Shown here: positions 18,013 through 26,173 of the stretch, piece after piece
How the letters are laid out: every line of letters begins with the position of its first letter
Position numbering within the stretch: the stretch's first letter is position 1
Source: Candidatus Manganitrophaceae bacterium
GTDB lineage: Bacteria; Nitrospirota; Nitrospiria; SBBL01; Manganitrophaceae
DNA length: 64,000 nt
Direction of reading: 5' to 3'
Assembly (NCBI GenBank): GCA_016200325.1
Contig: JACQEZ010000011.1
Span: 434,001-498,000 of the forward strand
Position numbers and translations under genes: made by a program
Notes under the pieces: generated by a model
The model's database searches: none
What the model was told of the DNA's origin: nothing
What the model saw: only the letters and a program-made list of their open reading frames with translations

Positions 18013-18351
18013 TCAATCTCCTTTGTTCAAGTCGCCTTCTTCCAGCCCTTCTCCACTGAGGAACAACGAATCGGGCTGGGTTAATTGTCGGAGGATCTCT
18101 TGGGAGAGGTCGGTCTCCTCTCCCTCTTCTCCCTCCCATGCCAGATGGGTCGAGAGGGCCGGACGCGCATCGGCGGGGCCTCCCCCGCCGCTTTCTTTGC
18201 CCGGAGCGCTCTCCCCCTTGATCCGCGATTCATCGAGAACAATCGTCTTCTCGGGCGGCGGGTCGGCCGCCCACGCGAGCCCCTGGGACCAGAGAGTGAC
18301 GCAGGAGACGAGGACCGGAACTATTTTTTGGAGGAAGCGATCCTTTCTCAT
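18013..18351 (-). CDS. Small secreted protein of the Exb operon
   Basis: A 112-residue protein with a clear signal peptide (cleavage near AWAADPP) and an acidic, Gly/Pro-rich, probably disordered mature region. The ATG at 18351 overlaps the TPR gene stop by four bases, and it ends one base before exbB. It matches no family I know. Position suggests a periplasmic accessory of the motor. Confidence 0.72.
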   Translation of the reverse strand: MRKDRFLQKIVPVLVSCVTLWSQGLAWAADPPPEKTIVLDESRIKGESAPGKESGGGGPADARPALSTHLAWEGEEGEETDLSQEILRQLTQPDSLFLSGEGLEEGDLNKGD

Positions 18352-21300
18352 CGAAACAGGGCCTCCTGCGCCCCGGAGCGGGACGACTCGATCTGCTGGT
18401 GAATCTGCTGGAACCGCTCCCGGCTCTTCTCTACCCACTCGCTCTCGATCCCCGCCTTTTTCGCCCAATCGATATTTTGCCGATAGGCCTCCTCCGCCTT
18501 CTGAAGATAAGGAAGCGCCTGTTCGGTTAAAAGACGGTCATAGGCCTGCCGCTCTTCTTGTGAGAGCTTTCGCGGGCGCTCCGACTGCAGGAGCGCCCGG
18601 CTGAACTCCTCGAAGACCTCCCCGAGACGGTGGGTCGCCGCCAGGGCCAATACCGGAGATGGATAGCCGGAGGCCTCGCCGTAGTCATGGAGCAGCCGGT
18701 CGAAGAGCACTTTTTTCCGGTGAAGGTTTTTCTCAAGCGGGGCGACGAGGTTGATCTCTTCGTAGCGCTTGATCTCGATGTCGGCGAGGAGAAGGTGCGC
18801 CTTCGCCAGATAGAAAGAGGGGGCGTCTTGACCCGGGCGGGCCGACTTCTTCGGGGGGGTCCGTTGTGCGGAGAGCCGGATGGCGTCGCCCAACATCTTC
18901 TCGGCGGCCTTTTCGTCTCCGAGGTTCAATTTGGCCTCGGCCCCGCGCACCATCCCGTCGATCTGCCGCTCTTTATTTCCCTGAGAGCGCTCGACCCACT
19001 CGGAGGCGACGAGGGCGACCTTCTCCCACGCTTCCATTCTTTCATAGAGGGCCAACGCTTGATCGAGCGCTTGAAGGGAGAAGGCCGGATCGTTGCGCTG
19101 CCGCCCCGCCGCCTCATAAATTTCGGCGGCCTCCTCCGGCCGCTCGGTCTCTTCGTAAAGGGAGGCGAGTTGCAGCAGCGCCGGATGATAGAGGGCCGAC
19201 TTGGGATAATCGGCCGTGAAAGCAGCAAACGCTTTCTCCGCCTTGGCCTGCTCCCCGCCGGCCTTCCAGAGCGAAGCCGCCTCGAAGAGCGCCAGCGGTG
19301 AGAGCTCGTTTTGATTGTTCTCGCGGTAGGAGTCGGAGAAGGAACCGGCCGCTTCCAGGAGACGACCCTGTTGTTTGAGCGACTCTCCCTGTTGGTAATA
19401 CGAGAGGACCAAGAGGTTTTGGAGCGCCGTCGTCTCCTTTTCGGGGAGCGGCAATTCTTTCTCTGTGGAGCGATAGAGCAGCTCTTTGATCTGTTTAATC
19501 GCTTTAGGATATTCTTTCGCATTGAGATATCCCTGCACAATCAGCTTTTGTGCCGCAATCCAGACGATGCAGTCTCGCTGCGTCTCCTTCGCACAGTCGT
19601 GTGCCCCTTCCTCCATCGCGACCGCCTCCGCGAACTGCCGGCTTTTGTCGTAATCCCTTTCCTGAAATGCGCGTTCCGCCTGTTTCAGGTAAATCTGGGA
19701 TATTCGGCTGTCGGATGGAAAGCCCTGGATGAAGCGGGCATACCCCTCCCAGAGATCGGGATCGGTGGAGTGAAAGAGCCGCTCTAGGATCAAGACCTCT
19801 CGATAGGCCGCCTCGGCCGCCAGCGGATGCGGCGGATCGACGTAGGCGCTTGCCCGATAGCGCGCCGCCGCGCGCCGCTCTTCTTTCATCTCGCCGAGGA
19901 GCTCCGCATAGAGAAAGTCGATCTCCCCGGTCTCCTTTTCCGCGGGAAAGAGTTGCAGATAGAGGTCATACCAGGGGAGGACCTTTTGATAGAGCGCCGC
20001 CCGTTGCGCTTTCTTCGCCTCCCCATGGAAGTGGGTCATTAGAAATCGGATCTGCTCTTTGAGGAGCGGCTTGACCGCTTCGATTCTCTCCGGGCTGTTC
20101 TCCTTGGCCCACGCGGCGTCAGGCCGGTAATTCTCGATGAACGAGATGCGGGCCTGGAGCGCTTCAGGGCTTGAAGCAAGCGACGGCTCATTGTAAAGGT
20201 CGATCAAGGTGCGATGAAGAAGCGGGGTTTCTGCATAGAGGGGATAGGCCGACACCCAGGCCTGGATCAATTGAAGCGCTTCCTTTTTCTCCCCTTCCGT
20301 TTTCTGATATATCGCCATGTCCGAGACGAGCGAGAAGGCGTTGGAGGACGCGTTTCCCCGGAGCCAGTGGATCAGCCGGGCCGCGCCGCCGTCCGACCGA
20401 AGGGCCAGTGCCAGGAGCCGGAGGTATTCCTGCCGCTCTTCGGGCGTCGTCGCCGATCGACAGGGGGTCTCTCCCAACTCTACCGGGGATTGGGAGGGGA
20501 GCCAGAGTTGGAGCGCCAGCGGGATGACCTCCTTCGGATGTCCCAGGCGGTAGTGGCTCCAGGCGGTTTTGTAGAGAGACCGGAGGTGAAGAGAGGATCC
20601 CGGCCGGTCGACCAGGGGCCGATAATAGGCGATCGCCTCGGCATACTTTCCCCGCTCAAAAGAAAATTCGCCAAGCCGATACGTCGCCTCTTCAGCGGTC
20701 GGACCGGTCGGGGCGGCGTCAAGAAGTTGTTTCAAGGCCGCCTCCGCTTCCTGTTTTTTCCCTTGAAGGGCAGCGGCACGGGCCTGCAAATAAAGCGGAT
20801 CGGGGTTCTGGGATTCGGCGTTCGCCGCACTTTGAAGGGCCATGCAGCGGCGGGCCAATTCCGCCGTCAGCTTCTCTTCCTGCTTGCGCGCGGCTCGCGC
20901 CTCTTCCTGTAGGAGAAAGAGGGCCGTCTGGCGGAGCGAGAGATTGATCCGCTGCAGAAGCGGTGTCACCTCCTGCCGCTCCCCGACCTGCTGCTCTCGC
21001 TCGATTTGCTGTTTTAGGCGGAGCAGCGCCGCCTTCAAAAGAGATCCGGGGGGAAAGACGGGGGAGGGGAGGATCTCATCCCGGCGAATCCGGTCGGCCT
21101 TGTTCTCCAGCTGCGCGATCCGCCGTCGCAGTCCCGCTTTGGCCCGCTCGCCGGTCTCAATCGCTCCGGGGAGATCTCCTTGATGGAGCTGATAGCGGCT
21201 GAGGATCTCAAAAATCTGATCGGAGTGGCGGCTCTCGGTCCCGCCCTCTTCCACCCCTTCCAAAATGCTGAGAAGATTTTCAGGCGAGCCCATTTCGAAA

Positions 21301-22013
21301 TAGGCCCAGCCGATTCCGAGCATCGCCAGGTCGGCGTATGCATTCTCGCTAAAAAGCTGGCCGAGGCTGGCGAAGGAGAGGTCGTACGATTTCTGAGCGA
21401 GCTGATGGTATCCATTTAATAGATGGGCGCGGGCCGACCAGGGGGATTCCGGGTGGGCCTCTCCCCATCGAACCCATCGTTCCATCACCGCTTGAAAGCC
21501 TGCTTTGTCGCCGAGGGCGAAAAGAGCGAGGGCCGAGAGATAAAAGCGGTGAGGGGCATATCGGCTTGACGCGGGAATCGGCTCCAGCAGCGTCAGGACA
21601 TCGACGTATGCTTTTTGCTGAAGGGCGCCTTCGCCGGCGATCACTAAAAGCGCCGGGTCATTGAGGAAGGGGGAGGGGTCTTTCTTATAGGCGGCATAGA
21701 CGAGGCCGAAACGTCCCTGTCTGGCATACAGCTTCATTATCAGCGGCCGTGCTTCTCGCTGCGGCGCGCCGGAGAGGAGCTGTTCGGCCGACGACCAGAG
21801 GCCGGCATCGAGATAAAAGCCGATCCGCTGTTCCAGGGAAGCGGCAGGGGCCAGCGCCGGATCAGAGGAGTAGCGCTTGAGTATCTGGAGCGTCTCCCCC
21901 TCCAATGCCGACCAAGAGACCGCATCGCTCGGTCCCTTGGCCCATCCAAAACGGACGAAAAAAAGCAAAAGGAAGGGAATAAAAGAGGCAAAAAGAAATG
22001 CTCTTCGAAACAT
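18348..22013 (-). CDS. Large periplasmic TPR protein
   Basis: A 1221-residue exported protein: a hydrophobic signal (residues about 3-25, ending GWAKGP) followed by an almost continuous superhelix of tetratricopeptide-like repeats. Examples are YRLGEFSFERGKYAEAIAYY, YYQQGESLKQQGRLLEAAG and LLQLASLYEETERPEEAAEI. AAGGA precedes the ATG. First gene of the ExbB/ExbD operon. Large TPR proteins accompany ExbB/ExbD sets in gliding and envelope-maintenance systems as scaffolds. Confidence 0.88.
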   Translation of the reverse strand: MFRRAFLFASFIPFLLLFFVRFGWAKGPSDAVSWSALEGETLQILKRYSSDPALAPAASLEQRIGFYLDAGLWSSAEQLLSGAPQREARPLIMKLYARQGRFGLVYAAYKKDPSPFLNDPALLVIAGEGALQQKAYVDVLTLLEPIPASSRYAPHRFYLSALALFALGDKAGFQAVMERWVRWGEAHPESPWSARAHLLNGYHQLAQKSYDLSFASLGQLFSENAYADLAMLGIGWAYFEMGSPENLLSILEGVEEGGTESRHSDQIFEILSRYQLHQGDLPGAIETGERAKAGLRRRIAQLENKADRIRRDEILPSPVFPPGSLLKAALLRLKQQIEREQQVGERQEVTPLLQRINLSLRQTALFLLQEEARAARKQEEKLTAELARRCMALQSAANAESQNPDPLYLQARAAALQGKKQEAEAALKQLLDAAPTGPTAEEATYRLGEFSFERGKYAEAIAYYRPLVDRPGSSLHLRSLYKTAWSHYRLGHPKEVIPLALQLWLPSQSPVELGETPCRSATTPEERQEYLRLLALALRSDGGAARLIHWLRGNASSNAFSLVSDMAIYQKTEGEKKEALQLIQAWVSAYPLYAETPLLHRTLIDLYNEPSLASSPEALQARISFIENYRPDAAWAKENSPERIEAVKPLLKEQIRFLMTHFHGEAKKAQRAALYQKVLPWYDLYLQLFPAEKETGEIDFLYAELLGEMKEERRAAARYRASAYVDPPHPLAAEAAYREVLILERLFHSTDPDLWEGYARFIQGFPSDSRISQIYLKQAERAFQERDYDKSRQFAEAVAMEEGAHDCAKETQRDCIVWIAAQKLIVQGYLNAKEYPKAIKQIKELLYRSTEKELPLPEKETTALQNLLVLSYYQQGESLKQQGRLLEAAGSFSDSYRENNQNELSPLALFEAASLWKAGGEQAKAEKAFAAFTADYPKSALYHPALLQLASLYEETERPEEAAEIYEAAGRQRNDPAFSLQALDQALALYERMEAWEKVALVASEWVERSQGNKERQIDGMVRGAEAKLNLGDEKAAEKMLGDAIRLSAQRTPPKKSARPGQDAPSFYLAKAHLLLADIEIKRYEEINLVAPLEKNLHRKKVLFDRLLHDYGEASGYPSPVLALAATHRLGEVFEEFSRALLQSERPRKLSQEERQAYDRLLTEQALPYLQKAEEAYRQNIDWAKKAGIESEWVEKSRERFQQIHQQIESSRSGAQEALFR

Positions 22014-22052
22014 CGTTCCTTACGGATAACAAAAGGGTTTTGAACTGATCAA

Positions 22053-22080
22053 AATTTATCATTTAATCCCACTTTGTCAA
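22053..22080 (-). promoter_or_regulatory. Sigma-70-type promoter of the TPR-Exb operon
   Basis: On the minus strand a perfect TTGACA (22080-22075) is followed after 16 bases by TAAATT (22058-22053). Transcription would start about 33 bases before the TPR ATG. Stop/start overlaps or tiny gaps link all six downstream genes, so this is the probable operon promoter. Confidence 0.6.
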
Positions 22081-22198
22081 GAAAGTCTCATGTCGATCTG
22101 GTATTTGTACGACGCAGGAAGGGCGACGATTTTTTGAGCTTGAAACGTCCGAGGCTTTGTGGAATAATTCCTTCAAAAAACGGATCGGAGTCGGAGGG

Positions 22199-22399
22199 AT
22201 GACCCCGCAGCGGAGAAAAATTGTTCTGGCCTTCTTTACGATGGCCTGCATCATCGGTGCGATCGCAGCCCTTTTCGTCGGATATCAGCTTTTTCAGACG
22301 CGGGTAAAGATCTTTTGGATTTTCAGCGCCTATATCATCGTCCTGACCGGGATCGTGATTTTCTTCGGCTTCCGGCTGATCGGGACCGAGGGCGACTGA
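22199..22399 (+). CDS. Small two-helix membrane protein
   Basis: A 66-residue protein with two hydrophobic segments (AFFTMACIIGAIAALFVG and IFWIFSAYIIVLTGIVIFF). The start at ATG 22199 has GGAG eight bases upstream (22187-22190). It precedes the ABC permease genes by about 60 bases and could share their transcript. Unknown function. Confidence 0.6.
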   Translation: MTPQRRKIVLAFFTMACIIGAIAALFVGYQLFQTRVKIFWIFSAYIIVLTGIVIFFGFRLIGTEGD

Positions 22400-22457
22400 T
22401 CGTCCCGCTTTTTAAACGCACTCCGAGCCGCTTTGCCCCTTCCCTCATGAGAAGACG

Positions 22458-23381
22458 ATGGCTCATTTCCTGATACGCCGACTTCTCTGGGCCTGTCCGG
22501 TTGTTCTTGGGGTTCTCACGCTCGTCTTTTTTCTAATCCATTTCATCCCGGGAGACCCGATCGACGTGCTGTTGGGGGAGCGCGCGGCGGAGGCCGACCG
22601 CGCCGCGTTGCGAACCGCCCTCCACTTAGACGAGCCGATCCTCACCCAGTACGGCCGTTTTCTCGGCGGGGTGGCTCAGGGTGATTTCGGCCAATCCCTC
22701 ACCACCCACCGGCCGGTCGCCGGGATGATCCTCGCCCGCTACCCTGCCACCCTTCAGCTTGCCGCCGCCGCCCTGGCCCTTGCGTTGACGATTGCGCTTC
22801 CTCTGGGAATACTCTCCGCCCTGCGTCCCCGCTCCGCCGTCGACACGGGGGGTCTTCTTCTTGCTTTGATCGGAATCTCATTGCCGACCTTTTGGCTCGG
22901 TCCGCTGTTGATCCTGCTCTTCTCGCTGAAGCTCGATTGGCTTCCCGTTTCCGGTCGTCATGGCCTCTCCTCCTTGGTTTTGCCCGCCCTTACCCTTGGG
23001 ATCGGCATGTCGGCGATCCTGCTCCGAATGACCCGTGCCACGCTGCTGGAGGTGATTCGCAAAGAGTTTGTCTTGGCGGCTCGGGCGAAGGGGCTTCCGG
23101 AGCATCGTGTGATCGTGAAGCATGCCTTTCGAAATGCGCTGATTCCGCTTTTGACCGTCGTCGGTCTCCAAATCGGCGCACTGTTGACCGGCTCGATCAT
23201 CACCGAGACGATCTTTTCTTGGCCCGGCCTCGGGCGGCTGACAATTCAAGCGATCCAGAGCCGGGATTATCCGCTGGTCCAAGGATGCATTTTGGCAATT
23301 ACCCTCTCCTACATTGCGGTGAATCTCCTCATCGATCTTCTCTATGCCGCGGTCGATCCGAGGGTCCAGTATGAATCCTAA
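22458..23381 (+). CDS. ABC transporter permease, DppB/OppB type
   Basis: A 307-residue inner-membrane permease of the dipeptide/oligopeptide/nickel family. It has the typical N-terminal helix and IPGDP segment, six membrane segments and the EAA-like loop (EFVLAARAKGLPEHRVIVKHAFRN is the region around 22 kb plus 600). It pairs with the DppC-type gene nine bases downstream. No substrate-binding protein or ATPase gene is adjacent, so the substrate is open. Confidence 0.9.
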   Translation: MAHFLIRRLLWACPVVLGVLTLVFFLIHFIPGDPIDVLLGERAAEADRAALRTALHLDEPILTQYGRFLGGVAQGDFGQSLTTHRPVAGMILARYPATLQLAAAALALALTIALPLGILSALRPRSAVDTGGLLLALIGISLPTFWLGPLLILLFSLKLDWLPVSGRHGLSSLVLPALTLGIGMSAILLRMTRATLLEVIRKEFVLAARAKGLPEHRVIVKHAFRNALIPLLTVVGLQIGALLTGSIITETIFSWPGLGRLTIQAIQSRDYPLVQGCILAITLSYIAVNLLIDLLYAAVDPRVQYES

Positions 23382-23390
23382 GGGGATGGG

Positions 23391-24194
23391 ATGAGAGACA
23401 AACGGATTGCAATCGGCGTCGGCATTCTGATCCTCTTCTTGAACGCCGCCCTCTTCGCCTCTCTGCTGGCGCCGAATGACCCGTTCGAGCTGCAGTTAAA
23501 AGAGGGGCTGGCCCCTCCCTCCGCGGCCCACCTGCTCGGGCAAGACAAACTCGGTCGGGATCTTCTCAGCCGCCTTCTTTACGGTGCGCGCATTTCGCTC
23601 ATTGTCGGGATGACAACCGTCGTCCTCTCGCTTTCGATCGGCGCGCTGGTCGGGGCGCTCGCCGGTTTCTTCGGCGGCTGGGTCGATGAGCTGCTCATGC
23701 GGCTGGTCGATGTTTTCCTCGCCTTTCCCGGGATTCTCCTCGCCATCGCGTTGGCGGCGATCTTGGGGCCGAGCCTTCGGAATGTTGTGATTGCGCTGGC
23801 CGCGATGGGGTGGGTCGGCTATGCGCGGCTGGTCCGCGGACAGATCCTGGTGGTCCGTGAGACCGATTATGTCTCGGCGGCGCGGGCGTTGGGGGCGGGG
23901 TCCCTCCGGATTATCTTACGGCACCTTTTCCCGAATATCGCCGCCCCGCTTTTAATCGAAGCGACGTTCGGAATCGCCGGCGCGATCGTAACCGAGGCGA
24001 GCCTCTCTTTTTTAGGGCTGGGTGTGGCGCCGCCGACGCCGAGCTGGGGGGCGATGTTGAGCGACGGCCGATCTTTTCTGCTGCTCGCTCCCCACCTGAC
24101 CGCGGTGCCGGGGCTGGCGATTCTCTTCGTGGTGTTGGGGTTGAATCTGTTGGGGGAGGCGCTGCGGGATCGGATGGATGTCAGAAGTCGATAA
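23391..24194 (+). CDS. ABC transporter permease, DppC/OppC type
   Basis: A 267-residue inner-membrane permease. It carries HLLGQDKLGRDLLSRLLYG, typical of DppC/OppC N-terminal regions, and the EAA loop with YVSAARALGAGSLRII. Five or six membrane segments follow the usual pattern. GGGGATGGG precedes the ATG. With the DppB-type protein it forms the channel of a peptide, opine or nickel importer whose other parts must be encoded elsewhere. Confidence 0.9.
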   Translation: MRDKRIAIGVGILILFLNAALFASLLAPNDPFELQLKEGLAPPSAAHLLGQDKLGRDLLSRLLYGARISLIVGMTTVVLSLSIGALVGALAGFFGGWVDELLMRLVDVFLAFPGILLAIALAAILGPSLRNVVIALAAMGWVGYARLVRGQILVVRETDYVSAARALGAGSLRIILRHLFPNIAAPLLIEATFGIAGAIVTEASLSFLGLGVAPPTPSWGAMLSDGRSFLLLAPHLTAVPGLAILFVVLGLNLLGEALRDRMDVRSR

Positions 24195-24250
24195 AGAGGG
24201 GATGGTAATGCTCTCGGCACGATTTCTATGTTTCTTTATAGAAAAGAGGC

Positions 24251-24613
24251 TTAGCTGAGTACTTCGATCGATGCAGCGGTTTTCTCCCCTTCGGAGGCGG
24301 CATACCGGATTCGGACCTTGTCCCCCATGCGCAATTCAGGAAAGGTGGCCGGCTTTCCTTCAATCGTAATCTCGGTCTGATCGCTGACCTTCAGCGCTCT
24401 GCTCCGGCCGAGTGTTTTCGGCCCGACATGGATCAGCTTGGAATCGGGCTCGATCTTCAGGATCTTCCCCTGGATCTCCTCCAACTCCTTTCGTTTCTGC
24501 GCCTTCGCCACCGCCGGCGTCGTCCCCTCTGCCGAAAGTCCAATCGTCGGAAAGAAGGGGAAAAGCATCGTGAGGGCGAGAAGCACCGCCATGTAAAACA
24601 GTCGAAGTGCCAT
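24251..24613 (-). CDS. Exported small beta-domain protein
   Basis: A 120-residue protein with a signal peptide (cleavage near GLSAEG) and a mature region EIQGKILKIEPDSKLIHVG...DKVRIRYAASEGEKTAASIEV split over two short strands. The pattern resembles small OB-fold-like periplasmic domains. No enzyme motif is visible. It converges with the permease genes. Confidence 0.7.
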   Translation of the reverse strand: MALRLFYMAVLLALTMLFPFFPTIGLSAEGTTPAVAKAQKRKELEEIQGKILKIEPDSKLIHVGPKTLGRSRALKVSDQTEITIEGKPATFPELRMGDKVRIRYAASEGEKTAASIEVLS

Positions 24614-24908
24614 TTTTCTTCCTCAATAGAACCTATATAATTGTAGCGAAAAGGAGAGAGGGGGATCAAGAGGTATCAGTTTAAGAAAAGTAATTGGGCT
24701 GGGAATTTGGGAAGGGTTGAAGTAAAGATGAAATAGCGAGAACGGCCGGGCCATTTCGGCCATGGACCTGGTCACGTCCTTCTATCTATTCTTAACCGGC
24801 CTTAACGGGTCGATATCCAGGTTTTAGGGTCGCCCACGACGCTATCGCGGCAATCCGGCCTCCCGGTCACCTTATCTATATTGAAGACAAGGGGCGATGT
24901 AATAAAGC
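24614..24908. other. Gene-free stretch
   Basis: About 295 bases between two minus-strand genes. I see no intact frame, tRNA or strong terminator. It should contain the promoter for the exported-protein gene, but no box pair stands out. Confidence 0.35.
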
Positions 24909-25280
24909 TTATTCCATTTCAACCAAGGTGAGCCGATTGCCGTCGGGATCGTAGAGGGAGGCGAAATCGGCGCCGCCGGGGGCCGTCTCGATTTTGCTGC
25001 ACCGGACCCGCTTCTTCTTCAAATCGGCGACGACCTTCTTGATATTTTTCACCCGGAGCATAATCCCCCAGCCGCCGTCGGACATCCGCCGGGAGCCGCT
25101 TTGCTTCGCCTCTTTTCCGATCGAGTGGAGGCCAAGCACCGTCCCGCCCGGAAGGTTCAGCTCGGCGTAAAAGGGGCGGGCCATCGCCGGTTTCAAACCG
25201 AGTTTTGCATAGAAAGCGACCGACTTCTTCATGTCGCGAACCCCCGCCATGACCCAGGAATCGGAAATGACTTTCGGCAT
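24909..25280 (-). CDS. VOC-family (glyoxalase-fold) protein
   Basis: A 123-residue protein of the vicinal oxygen chelate fold. It has the typical KKSVAFYAKLGLKPAM segment in the N-terminal module and DFASLYDPDGNRLTLVE in the C-terminal module, where Glu is the usual metal ligand. One VOC domain, so it probably works as a dimer. Substrate unknown; resistance and small-molecule enzymes share this fold. GAGGAGG precedes the ATG. Confidence 0.85.
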   Translation of the reverse strand: MPKVISDSWVMAGVRDMKKSVAFYAKLGLKPAMARPFYAELNLPGGTVLGLHSIGKEAKQSGSRRMSDGGWGIMLRVKNIKKVVADLKKKRVRCSKIETAPGGADFASLYDPDGNRLTLVEME

Positions 25281-25305
25281 CGGAACCTCCTCTAAAGTGA
25301 AGTGG

Positions 25306-25710
25306 CTACCATCCCTTTAACACCTTCCGGAGCTTTTCGACATCTTTTTCATCGCACCAAACATAGGCCGAGTAGCGCTCCTCAAACCCCATCGCATCGA
25401 CGGCGTGGAGGTTGATCCCTTCCTGCGCGATTCGGTCGAGCGTGTCGGCCAGCGCCCCGGCCCGATCCTCGCCGGTCAGATGGAAGCAGCTTCCCTCCTT
25501 GGTGCTCCAGCCTGCCTCCCGCGCCGCCTTCTTGAAAACATGCGGATCGCGTGGAATGGCAATGATCTCGGCATTTCCGCGGCCGGTCCCGAAACACCAG
25601 ACCCCGGCGAGATTGATCTCATCTTCCGACATTTTCTTCGAGAAGCGGGCGAGCTGCCCCGGACGATCTTCCGTTGCAATCACAAAATAAGTAGCCCGTT
25701 CAATATCCAT
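25306..25710 (-). CDS. Tandem ACT-domain protein
   Basis: A 134-residue protein made of two ACT-like ligand-binding modules: ATEDRPGQLARFSKKMSE and LTGEDRAGALADTLDRIAQ, each followed by a beta strand pair. No catalytic domain is attached. ACT domains bind amino acids or other small ligands, so this is probably a stand-alone sensor. AAGGAG precedes the ATG. It may be cotranscribed with the VOC gene 25 bases downstream. Confidence 0.85.
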   Translation of the reverse strand: MDIERATYFVIATEDRPGQLARFSKKMSEDEINLAGVWCFGTGRGNAEIIAIPRDPHVFKKAAREAGWSTKEGSCFHLTGEDRAGALADTLDRIAQEGINLHAVDAMGFEERYSAYVWCDEKDVEKLRKVLKGW

Positions 25711-25746
25711 CGTGAACTCCTTGTCGTTGATTGCGGCGTTCTATTC

Positions 25747-25800
25747 TAGACATCTCTCTAGACATCTCTCTAGACATCTCCCTAAACATCTCCAGACATC
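25747..25800. repeat. 12-base tandem repeat
   Basis: Intergenic minisatellite. Units are TAGACATCTCTC twice, TAGACATCTCCC, then the shortened TAAACATCTCC and AGACATC. It lies between the ACT gene start and the promoter of the sulfur-carrier operon. The first two units are identical and the later ones decay, which suggests recent slippage. Confidence 0.85.
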
Positions 25801-25936
25801 GAATGGATAAAAATCAGAAAGAGACCGATAGAGTCCGACGCTGAACGTTCAAACCTTTGAAAGATAGCGAAAGATAAGAAAAAACGCAAGCAAATATCCG
25901 CACCCTCCGGTCGGCTCCGCTCCATCCTACTCAAAA

Positions 25937-25972
25937 TTGCATTTCTCGTTTGATTTGACTATGATACCCCTT
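25937..25972 (+). promoter_or_regulatory. Strong sigma-70-type promoter, apparently leaderless transcript
   Basis: TTGCAT (25937-25942), a 17-base spacer and TATGAT (25960-25965) form a near-consensus promoter. The expected start site, about seven bases after the -10 box, coincides with the ATG at 25973. No Shine-Dalgarno sequence exists before that ATG, which fits a leaderless mRNA. Confidence 0.65.
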
Positions 25973-26173
25973 ATGAAAATTAAGCTCTACCATCCGACGC
26001 GTGAGGTCACGCTCAAAGGCCCCAAACAGGTGGCGATGCTCCTCAAGGAGCTCAATCTGGCCAAAGAGGCCCATCTGGTGATTCGCGGGGATGAGCTCGT
26101 GACGGAAGATATCGTCCTCTCCGATGACCAGATCGTCGAGATCCGCCCGGTCATCTCCGGAGGGAGCCGATGA
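25973..26173 (+). CDS. ttuB: Ubiquitin-like sulfur carrier (MoaD/ThiS/TtuB family)
   Basis: A 66-residue beta-grasp protein. It starts MKIKLYHPTREVTLKG and ends VISGGSR: the di-glycine that is adenylated and thiocarboxylated in MoaD, ThiS and TtuB is at 63-64 but is followed by Ser-Arg. Because the next gene is TtuA-type, I read it as the sulfur donor for tRNA 2-thiolation. The two Gly codons (GGAGGG) also form the ribosome binding site of ttuA. In-frame ATG 25961 and TTG 25937 upstream lie in the promoter and are unlikely starts. Confidence 0.8.
   Translation: MKIKLYHPTREVTLKGPKQVAMLLKELNLAKEAHLVIRGDELVTEDIVLSDDQIVEIRPVISGGSR

Noticed and set aside
24195-24250. Terminator TTTCTAT/ATAGAAA between convergent genes
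   Set aside because: Only a 7-bp A/T-rich stem, too weak to claim.
25747-25800. CRISPR array
   Set aside because: The 12-base units are contiguous with no spacers.
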